This document shows positions 1 to 5,012 of a stretch of 6,518 bases of DNA, piece by piece (position 1 is the stretch's first letter; every line of letters starts with the position of its first letter). The stretch is from NCBI GenBank assembly GCA_023253905.1, contig JALREG010000420.1, positions 1-6,518 of the forward strand. The letters are read 5' to 3'. The notes under the pieces were generated by a model. That model was not told where the DNA came from. It did no database searches and worked only from the letters and a program-made list of their open reading frames with translations. Both the position numbers and the translations under genes were made by a program. This DNA is from Burkholderiaceae bacterium (lineage in GTDB: Bacteria > Pseudomonadota > Gammaproteobacteria > Burkholderiales > Burkholderiaceae).

Positions 1-795
1 GTCTCCATCCTCGATCTGTTCATCTGCGGGGTGGTGCCTGGCCTGCTCATTGCGGCGCTCTACGTGCTCTGGATCATGTTTCGTGCGGTCACCGACCCCT
101 CGATTCAACCGGCGGTAAGAGAGCGAGCGAGCTGGGCCGAAAAATTCGCCGCACTGGCCGACCTGCTGCCAGTGGTGTTCCTGATCGCTCTGGTGATCGG
201 CTCGATGTACAGCGGCGTGGCAAGTGTCACCGAGGCGGCCGCCATCGGCGTGGCGGGCGCGCTGCTGATCGCAGCCGGACAGCGCACGCTCAGTTGGCGC
301 CTGCTGGGACGGGCGTTGCTCTCTACAGTGCGCACCTGTTCCATGATCGGGCTCATTCTTGCGGGCGCATTGTTTCTGTCGCGCGCGCTGGTAACGCTGG
401 GCGTGCCGGCGGCGGCTGCGCAGTGGGTGGGTTCGCTGGGCCTGTCGCCCTACATGCTGATCTTCGCGCTCCTCATCGTTTATCTCATCCTGGGTACTGC
501 GCTCGATGGCCTGTCCGCCATGGTCATGACCCTGCCGGTGGTGCTCCCAATGGTAGCGGCAGCAGGATTCAATCCAGTCTGGTTCGGCATCTTCATCATC
601 ATCACCATCGAGCTCTCCAATGTGTCACCGCCGGTGGGCTTCAATCTGTTCGTCATACAAGAAATGACGGGCGATACCCAGACGCGGGTGGCGCTCGCCT
701 CGCTGCCTTTCTGTCTGCTGCTACTCGCCCTGATTGCGTTCATCACCGTCTGGCCGCAGATCGTTCTGGGCCCGCTCGCTTTCATTCGCGGATGA
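1..795 (+). CDS. dctM: TRAP transporter large permease subunit, DctM type (5' truncated by window)
   Basis: The frame is open from base 1 and ends at TGA 793-795, giving the C-terminal 264 residues of a protein whose family is usually about 430 residues. TRAP large permeases form the sodium-driven membrane channel that imports carboxylates handed over by a periplasmic DctP-type binding protein; the small subunit DctQ is the usual partner. Supporting sequence: multiple hydrophobic segments; the motif VTEAAAIGV at about residues 76-84, matching the family GIATPTEAAAVGV motif with V in place of P; the block LDGLSAMVMTLPVVLPMV from about 168; and SPPVGFNLFV, matching the conserved PPVGxNLFV segment. 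The DctP and DctQ genes would be expected to the left, outside the window. The gene overlaps the next one by ATGA, implying one transcript. The family is clear; the substrate is unknown. The fused DctQM architecture cannot be excluded because the N-terminus is missing. Confidence 0.93.
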   Translation, partial: VSILDLFICGVVPGLLIAALYVLWIMFRAVTDPSIQPAVRERASWAEKFAALADLLPVVFLIALVIGSMYSGVASVTEAAAIGVAGALLIAAGQRTLSWRLLGRALLSTVRTCSMIGLILAGALFLSRALVTLGVPAAAAQWVGSLGLSPYMLIFALLIVYLILGTALDGLSAMVMTLPVVLPMVAAAGFNPVWFGIFIIITIELSNVSPPVGFNLFVIQEMTGDTQTRVALASLPFCLLLLALIAFITVWPQIVLGPLAFIRG

Positions 796-1742
796 GCGCA
801 AGCGGCGCCATCACGCGTCGGCTCAACCGCCACGCCACGCTCTTCATGTCCGTGAGCGTGCTCACGGGTCTCCTGGTCCAGGACCTGGCGAGGCTGCTGG
901 CGCCACTGGTGATTTTTGCCTCCATGGGCGCCATGTTTCTCACCGCGCTGCGGCTGGATCGCCAACTGCTGCTTGGCTGGATCCGTCGGCCGCTGATTCC
1001 GGTTTCCATCGTCCTGTTCACCACGCTGGTGATCCCGGCGATGGTGATTGCACTCACCCGGATCGGCGCGCTGTCGCCGGCGGTTACGCTCGCATGCGCG
1101 CTCATTGCCGCCACGCCACCCATTATTTCGGTGGGGCCTTACTGCGTGTTCCTTGGGACCGACAATGAGTTGTTGTCGCTGTCGGTGCTGCCCGCCACGG
1201 CGGTGGGCATCCTCACGCTGCCGTTCTATGCCTCGCTCGCCGGGCTGCCTGGGCTGGAACCTGCGCGCCTTGCGCTGGAACTGCTCGCGGTGGTGGGAAC
1301 AGCGATGGGCGGTGCGGTGCTGATCCGCTTCTTTGTGCCACTGGAGCGCGTGGAACGTCATGCGCCAATTCTTGATCTCGGCGCCTTGCTCCTCATGGTG
1401 ACGGTGGCGATCGGGGTCACGGATGGCCTGGCTTTGCTCATCATGGCCGAGCCGGCGGTGGTGGTCGAAGCCTTCGTGGTGACGGCGGTGCTGAGCCTTG
1501 TGCTCCAGGCGCTGGGGTGGCTTGCGTTTTACCGGTTGGGTGCGCGCATCGCCGGCAGCGTGGCGTTGGTGAACGGGCTTCGCAACATGGCGTTGCTGCT
1601 CGGGCTCCTGATCGGCCAGGTTGATGCTTCGCTTCAGCTTCTGCTCGTGCTCGGGCAGCTGCAGCTCTTTCTGCTGCCCTCTGCGATGCGCCTCATCTAC
1701 CGACGGCTCGGCCTGGCGCCGGGTCTGACGGCCTCATCATGA
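792..1742 (+). CDS. Polytopic membrane transporter, bile acid:sodium symporter (BASS/SBF)-like
   Basis: This is a 316-residue protein. ATG 792 overlaps the dctM stop (ATGA), so translation is probably coupled; there is no convincing Shine-Dalgarno sequence. The frame stays open far upstream, but that part lies inside dctM and reads as a shadow. There are about nine or ten hydrophobic segments. BASS-like marks are: an early segment LLAPLVIFASMGAMF at 35-49, resembling the family LxxPxLLxLMMFxMGL region; TPPIISVGPYCVFLGTDNEL at 108-127, resembling the broken-helix region; and NGLRNMALLLGLL at 261-273, resembling the GxxNxxLA crossover motif of sodium-coupled members. These carriers move bile acids, pyruvate or other organic anions with sodium in the inner membrane. 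The match is by pattern only, so a different 10-helix carrier family is possible. Co-translation with a TRAP permease suggests an organic anion substrate (inference). Confidence 0.62.
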   Translation: MSASGAITRRLNRHATLFMSVSVLTGLLVQDLARLLAPLVIFASMGAMFLTALRLDRQLLLGWIRRPLIPVSIVLFTTLVIPAMVIALTRIGALSPAVTLACALIAATPPIISVGPYCVFLGTDNELLSLSVLPATAVGILTLPFYASLAGLPGLEPARLALELLAVVGTAMGGAVLIRFFVPLERVERHAPILDLGALLLMVTVAIGVTDGLALLIMAEPAVVVEAFVVTAVLSLVLQALGWLAFYRLGARIAGSVALVNGLRNMALLLGLLIGQVDASLQLLLVLGQLQLFLLPSAMRLIYRRLGLAPGLTASS

Positions 1743-1759
1743 CTGGCTGCACGGCCGCT

Positions 1760-2608
1760 TCAGCGATCAAGCGACTCGACAAACCCGTCGAGGAGCCCCG
1801 CAAATCCCTCAGGGTTGTCCTGGCTCAGCCGGTGATTGGCCGCGGCCAGGCTGGTGAGCTGTGCCCCGGGCAGTCGCGCCGCCACGCGGGCGGCCATGTC
1901 CACCGGCAATACCGTAGACGCCGCGCCGCCGAACACCAGCGTGGGTCCGCTCCAGGTGATGTCGCCCGCGAGGTCACGCATCAGCTCGGCCTCGGTATCG
2001 CAGACGCCTGGCCCGTGATAGCGCCAGGTGAATCCGCCGGTCGGATCGGCGGCGAGCATGTGATCCAGCGTGTGCTCCACCACCTCGGGGCGCCAGCGCT
2101 CGGCAAAAGGCAGCGCCGCTTGCGCGGCTGCGCGACTGGCAAGCCGCTGCTGAGCGAGCACCTGATCACGCACCAGCGAGTTCACCGCGCCGGCAATACC
2201 GATAGCCGGCTGCGCAGCCACCACTGCGCGAATCTGCTCGGGGATGCGGCTGGCGATCATGAGCGCGAGCGTCGCGCCGGTGGCCTGTCCCACCAGAATG
2301 GCAGGTCCCTCACACATTGCGGAAATGAAGGCGATCAGGTCGTCACGGTGATCTTCCAGCCGATAGCCTGTCTGGGGCCAGTCGGTGTCGCCGTGGCCGC
2401 GCAGCGCCGGCAGCAGCATTCGGTTGGGCAGGCGGCTTGCGCGCACCACGAAGTCCCACACGCGGTTGGAGGTGCGGTTGGGGTGAATGAAGACGATGGG
2501 CGGCTGCGTGCCGGGCCGCTCGGCATAAGCGATGCGGATTCGCGCCAGGGCGATCAGTCCGACGGTGAGGGGCTCGGTTGGCATGGCGGGCGCAGGGATG
2601 TCTGTCAT
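1760..2608 (-). CDS. Alpha/beta-hydrolase-fold protein lacking the usual serine nucleophile
   Basis: This is a 282-residue protein, a normal length for the fold, with no signal peptide, so probably cytoplasmic. Fold marks: strand plus oxyanion region IVFIHPNRTSNRVWDF at 38-53 (HP where HG is usual); PALRGHGDTDWP at 67-78, a classic post-strand-4 loop; nucleophile elbow VGQATGATLAL at 106-116; and the C-terminal histidine loop AANHRLSQDNPEGF at 256-269 with H259. The elbow G-x-Nuc-x-G reads G107-Q-A109-T-G111, so alanine stands where Ser, Cys or Asp normally sits. The usual acid site after strand 6 reads GGAASTVLP (227-235), with T232 where relatives often have Asp. It may therefore be non-catalytic or use another mechanism. 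Starts at Met1 (2608) or Met9 (2584) are both possible and neither has a good ribosome site. It is convergent with the BASS-like gene (17-base gap) and divergent from the MmgE/PrpD gene. The fold is confident; the substrate is unknown. Confidence 0.85.
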   Translation of the reverse strand: MTDIPAPAMPTEPLTVGLIALARIRIAYAERPGTQPPIVFIHPNRTSNRVWDFVVRASRLPNRMLLPALRGHGDTDWPQTGYRLEDHRDDLIAFISAMCEGPAILVGQATGATLALMIASRIPEQIRAVVAAQPAIGIAGAVNSLVRDQVLAQQRLASRAAAQAALPFAERWRPEVVEHTLDHMLAADPTGGFTWRYHGPGVCDTEAELMRDLAGDITWSGPTLVFGGAASTVLPVDMAARVAARLPGAQLTSLAAANHRLSQDNPEGFAGLLDGFVESLDR

Positions 2609-2615
2609 GGCGTGC

Positions 2616-2643
2616 TTGCAGTCGGCCTATTGGAATGGTTAAT
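2616..2643 (+). promoter_or_regulatory. Possible sigma70-type promoter for the MmgE/PrpD gene
   Basis: A -35-like TTGCAG (2616-2621) is followed after 16 bases by GTTAAT (2638-2643), which matches four of six positions of TATAAT. A start near 2650 would leave a leader of about 58 bases before the ATG at 2708. The -35 match is weak (three of six). It is the best pair I can find by eye on this strand; nothing equally good is visible for the divergent hydrolase gene. Confidence 0.28.
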
Positions 2644-2659
2644 CGAAGGTTGAACGAAG
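2637..2659. repeat. Tandem 11-bp imperfect direct repeat in divergent intergenic region (candidate operator)
   Basis: GGTTAATCGAA (2637-2647) is followed at once by GGTTGAACGAA (2648-2658); nine of eleven positions agree, and the next base is G in both copies. An 11-bp period puts both copies on about the same face of the helix, as seen in some regulator binding sites. The repeat overlaps the candidate -10 element and lies between two divergent genes, so it could control either. No regulator gene lies in the window, and chance is possible for so short a repeat. Confidence 0.4.
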
Positions 2660-2696
2660 CGCGACCGGACACTGCGGCATCATCAAACCCTTTTTC

Positions 2697-2701
2697 AGGA
2701 G
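2697..2701 (+). promoter_or_regulatory. Shine-Dalgarno site of the MmgE/PrpD gene
   Basis: AGGAG ends six bases before ATG 2708. It is the clearest ribosome site in the window with an ATG start, and it fixes the start of the downstream gene. Confidence 0.8.
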
Positions 2702-2707
2702 TCTCCC

Positions 2708-4108
2708 ATGAGCGACCGATTTTCGTCGCCCGATTTCAATCCCACTCGTGATCTTGCCGAGTTGGTGGCCCGGGCGCGCTTTACCGACCTCAGTCCGCGC
2801 GCGGTGGAATGCGCCAAGACGTTTCTGCTTGACACCCTGGGATGCGGCATTGCAGGGGGAACTGGTCCGAAAGTCGACGCGCTGGTGGGGGCGGCGGGCG
2901 GATGGGGCGAGGGCGCGCAGGCCACCGTCTGGGGAACCGATCGACGTCTGCCCGCGCCGCAGGCCGCGCTTGCCAACGGTTATCAGATTCATGCGCTGGA
3001 ATGGGATTGTGTGCACGAGCCCGCGGTCGTGCACCCCATGGCCACCCTGATTCCGGCGCTGCTTGCGCATGCCGAGCGGCGTTCGGCGGCGGGCCGCCCG
3101 GTGAGCGGAACCGATCTGCTCCTTGCACTGTCATTGGGTGTGGAGATCGCCGCCATGATCGGCGCTGCATCGAAATCCGTAATGAAATTTTTCCGGCCGG
3201 CCACCTGCGGTGGTTTTGGTGTGGTGGCGGGGCTCGGCTCGATGGAAGGCCTGAGCGCCGACACCATGATGCATGCCTTCGGAATTCAATACGGACAAAC
3301 TTCGGGGACGATGCAGGCGCATGTCGAGGGGTCGCTCCTGCTGGGCCTTCAGGTGGGGTTCAATGGCCGCGCCGGGCTCTCGTCCATTGATCTGGCCATG
3401 GCGGGGCTCACCGGGCCGCAGCAGGTACTCACCGGCATGTATGGCTACTACAAGCTATTCGAAACCGAGCATGACATCGCGGGCTGGTGGCCCCGCCTGG
3501 GGCGTGAGTGGCAAATCACGCGGCTCTCGCACAAGCCGTTTCCGAGCGGGCGGCTGACCCACGCAGCGGTCGATGCGATTCAGCAGGCGCGTGCTGAACT
3601 CGGCTTCGGGCCCGACGATGTGCAGTCGATGTCGGCGAGCGTGCCGCCGCTCACCCACCGGCTGGTGGGACGCCCTGATATCGCTGATCCGGCGCCCAAC
3701 TACGCGCGACTGTGCATCCCTTATGTCAGTGCCATCACGCTGATCGATGGCACGTGCGGGCCCGAGGCGTTTGCGGCGGGCCGGCTGCGTGATCCGGCGG
3801 TGCATGCACTGGCGGCCCGGATATCGGTCAGTCTCGATGACAACCCTGATGTCAATGCGCTCTGGCCCCAACACTTCGTGATCGGGCTGCGCGATGGCCG
3901 GCGTTGGGAGCGCCGGATCGAGACGCCGATCGGTCATCCCGATCATCCGCTCAGCCGCGAGCGGCATCTCGCCAAGTTCAAGAAGTGCTGGGCGATCGGC
4001 GGCATGTCGGCTGACGCGGGTGAGGCACTGATCGGTCAGGTGGATTCGCTCGAGCAGTGTCCGGATGTGGCGAGTCTGGCTCGTATGCTGGCCCGGCCTG
4101 ACGCGTAG
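2708..4108 (+). CDS. MmgE/PrpD family protein
   Basis: This is a 466-residue protein of normal family length, with its start set by AGGAG six bases upstream. The family includes 2-methylcitrate dehydratase (PrpD), cis-aconitate decarboxylase and iminodisuccinate epimerase: cytoplasmic enzymes acting on small di- and tricarboxylates. Conserved blocks: helical N-terminus with LLDTLGCGIAGG (40-51); HALEWDCVHEPAVVHPMAT (95-113), carrying the expected Asp (D100) and His (H109); AFGIQYGQTSG (190-200); HKPFPSGRLTHAAVDA (275-290), with the Lys/His pair K276 and H285; PYVSAITLIDG (338-348), with the active-site Tyr; and the C-terminal HPDHPLSRERHLAKF (410-424). Two positions look changed relative to cis-aconitate decarboxylase as I recall it: the FHP-type histidine appears as R163, and the catalytic-type lysine in the KPLHxGxAA segment appears as L212. 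This argues against plain PrpD or decarboxylase activity. It lies downstream of carboxylate-type transporters, fitting organic-acid breakdown. The exact reaction is unknown. Confidence 0.92.
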   Translation: MSDRFSSPDFNPTRDLAELVARARFTDLSPRAVECAKTFLLDTLGCGIAGGTGPKVDALVGAAGGWGEGAQATVWGTDRRLPAPQAALANGYQIHALEWDCVHEPAVVHPMATLIPALLAHAERRSAAGRPVSGTDLLLALSLGVEIAAMIGAASKSVMKFFRPATCGGFGVVAGLGSMEGLSADTMMHAFGIQYGQTSGTMQAHVEGSLLLGLQVGFNGRAGLSSIDLAMAGLTGPQQVLTGMYGYYKLFETEHDIAGWWPRLGREWQITRLSHKPFPSGRLTHAAVDAIQQARAELGFGPDDVQSMSASVPPLTHRLVGRPDIADPAPNYARLCIPYVSAITLIDGTCGPEAFAAGRLRDPAVHALAARISVSLDDNPDVNALWPQHFVIGLRDGRRWERRIETPIGHPDHPLSRERHLAKFKKCWAIGGMSADAGEALIGQVDSLEQCPDVASLARMLARPDA

Positions 4109-4120
4109 AACACCGATTCT

Positions 4121-4137
4121 CCCGGGCGCGAACCGGG
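4121..4137 (+). other. Small GC hairpin after the MmgE/PrpD gene (weak terminator candidate)
   Basis: CCCGG (4121-4125) pairs with CCGGG (4133-4137) around a 7-base loop, 12 bases after the TAG stop. No T run follows directly; the nearest T-rich stretch is at 4153-4163. It is therefore not a standard intrinsic terminator, but it is the only candidate between the MmgE/PrpD gene and the ABC operon. Confidence 0.2.
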
Positions 4138-4146
4138 GTCTCCCGC

Positions 4147-4174
4147 TTGAAATTTCTGTTTTTGCCTCAATATC
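4147..4174 (+). promoter_or_regulatory. Possible promoter of the ABC export operon
   Basis: TTGAAA (4147-4152, five of six to the -35 consensus) is followed after 16 bases by AATATC (4169-4174), a weak -10. The segment is a clear A/T-rich island between GC-rich genes, which fits a promoter. It would start transcription near 4181, about 40 bases before the ATPase ATG, so the export genes could be expressed apart from the upstream enzyme gene. Confidence 0.35.
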
Positions 4175-4183
4175 GCGCCTCGA

Positions 4184-4202
4184 CCGGCGGTTCATACGCC
4201 GG
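4184..4202 (+). other. 6-bp inverted repeat just upstream of the ABC ATPase start
   Basis: CCGGCG (4184-4189) and CGCCGG (4197-4202) are perfectly complementary around the 7-base loop GTTCATA, ending 18 bases before ATG 4221. It could be a hairpin in the leader near the ribosome site, or an operator close to the presumed transcription start. In GC-rich DNA a short repeat like this can also arise by chance. Confidence 0.35.
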
Positions 4203-4220
4203 CACCTGACCGGGGGATCC

Positions 4221-5012
4221 ATGATTGAGGTTGAAAATCTGACACGCCGCTTCGGCGCCAAAAAGGCCGTTGACGACGTGTCGTTCAGTGTCAGCAAGGG
4301 CGAAGTGCTCGGCTTCCTGGGCCCCAACGGGGCGGGCAAGTCGACCACCATGCGAATGATCACAGGCTTTCTCGCGCCCACCTCGGGCCGGGTCCGGGTA
4401 TGCGGCTTCAGCATCGCCGACCAGCCGCTCGAGGTGAAGCGCCGGATCGGCTATCTGCCCGAATCGGCGCCTTCCTGGCCCGATATGACCGTGCTGGGCT
4501 TCCTGGAGTTTGCTGCCCGCGTGCGCGGCCTGCAGGGTAAGGCCGAACGCGATGCGATCCGGCGGGTGGTGGCCCAGTGTCATCTTGAGAACGTGCTGGG
4601 CCAGGGCATCGAGACCCTTTCCAAAGGGTTTCGTCAGCGTACCTGCCTGGCACAGGCGCTGATTCACGATCCCGAAGTGCTCATTCTCGACGAGCCCACC
4701 GACGGACTGGATCCCAATCAAAAGCATGAAATGCGCGCCTTGATCCGCGACATGTCGCGTTCACGGGCGGTGCTGTTCTCGACCCATATCCTGGAAGAGG
4801 TTGACGAGGTCTGCACGCGGGCGATTGTGATCGACCGCGGCCGGATCGTGGCCGATGGCACGCCCGCTGAACTGCGTGCCCGTGTCCCCAGCGGTCGCCT
4901 GGACGATTTTTTCCGTTCGGTGACCCGCTCCGATCTCGAGCCCGAGGCGGGCTCGGCAGCGCCATCGGCCTCGCAAGCCGCTCCCAGTCATGACGAGAGG
5001 GTCGCATCGTGA
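4221..5012 (+). CDS. ABC-2 type transporter ATP-binding protein (GldA-like)
   Basis: This is a 263-residue cytoplasmic ATPase that would drive the permease encoded next. ATG 4221 is chosen because the ABC fold begins at once (MIEVENLTRRFG). The frame is open further upstream, but that part reads through non-coding spacer and the end of the previous gene. The upstream GGGGGA is a modest ribosome site. Motifs: Walker A GPNGAGKST (34-42); the ABC-2 typical YLPE replacing the Q-loop (78-81); signature LSKGFRQR (133-140), normal for GldA and related exporters; Walker B LILDEP (154-159); D-loop GLD (162-164); and H-loop STH with H189. The last 25 or so residues, after about 237, are an Ala/Ser/Glu-rich tail of low complexity. 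The stop overlaps the GTG start of the permease, so the two are co-translated. Membership in the ABC-2/GldA group is firm; the cargo is unknown. Confidence 0.93.
   Translation: MIEVENLTRRFGAKKAVDDVSFSVSKGEVLGFLGPNGAGKSTTMRMITGFLAPTSGRVRVCGFSIADQPLEVKRRIGYLPESAPSWPDMTVLGFLEFAARVRGLQGKAERDAIRRVVAQCHLENVLGQGIETLSKGFRQRTCLAQALIHDPEVLILDEPTDGLDPNQKHEMRALIRDMSRSRAVLFSTHILEEVDEVCTRAIVIDRGRIVADGTPAELRARVPSGRLDDFFRSVTRSDLEPEAGSAAPSASQAAPSHDERVAS
4937..4955 (+). other. Perfect 8-bp hairpin inside the ATPase gene tail
   Basis: CGAGCCCG (4937-4944) and CGGGCTCG (4948-4955) pair perfectly around a 3-base loop, with a possible extra T-G pair outside. It lies in the part coding for the low-complexity C-terminal tail, about 54 bases before the permease GTG. 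It is the strongest short hairpin I noticed in the window. No T run follows, so it is not a simple terminator. Confidence 0.45.
4995..5001 (+). promoter_or_regulatory. Shine-Dalgarno site supporting the GTG start at 5009
   Basis: GAGAGGG ends seven bases before GTG 5009. This purine-rich site inside the end of the ATPase gene decides the non-ATG start of the permease fusion and fits coupled translation across the GTGA overlap. Confidence 0.7.

Noticed and set aside
590..612. Short ATC-rich run as a microsatellite
   Set aside because: It encodes consecutive Ile residues of a TRAP membrane helix and is explained by coding sequence.
294..791. Upstream extension of the BASS-like frame inside dctM
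   Set aside because: The extension is not hydrophobic, is His/Arg/Gly-rich, and overlaps the well-supported dctM frame. The ATG at 792 with ATGA overlap is the natural start.
480..1361. Minus-strand open frame of 293 codons across the TRAP and BASS-like genes
   Set aside because: It is a low-complexity Arg/His/Gln-rich translation lying antisense to two genes with good membrane-protein patterns; a shadow.
1775..1792. Inverted repeat CTCGAC / GTCGAG near the convergent gene ends as a terminator
   Set aside because: It lies inside the hydrolase coding region and no T run follows on either strand. The 17-base gap between the genes also holds no terminator that I can see.
1739..2653. Plus-strand open frame of 304 codons opposite the hydrolase gene, starting with an ATGA overlap with the BASS-like gene
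   Set aside because: Its protein is rich in Arg, His, Gly and Gln with no domain pattern, as expected for the antisense of a GC-rich gene. The opposite strand encodes a clear alpha/beta-hydrolase fold with normal codon use.
3455..4414. Minus-strand open frame of 319 codons across the MmgE/PrpD 3' end and ATPase 5' end
   Set aside because: It spans two well-supported plus-strand genes and their spacer, is Arg/Pro-rich and has no recognisable motifs.
4617..4640. ABC signature LSKGFRQR instead of LSGGQ
   Set aside because: This variant is normal for GldA and related ABC-2 exporters, so it is not a defect or novelty.
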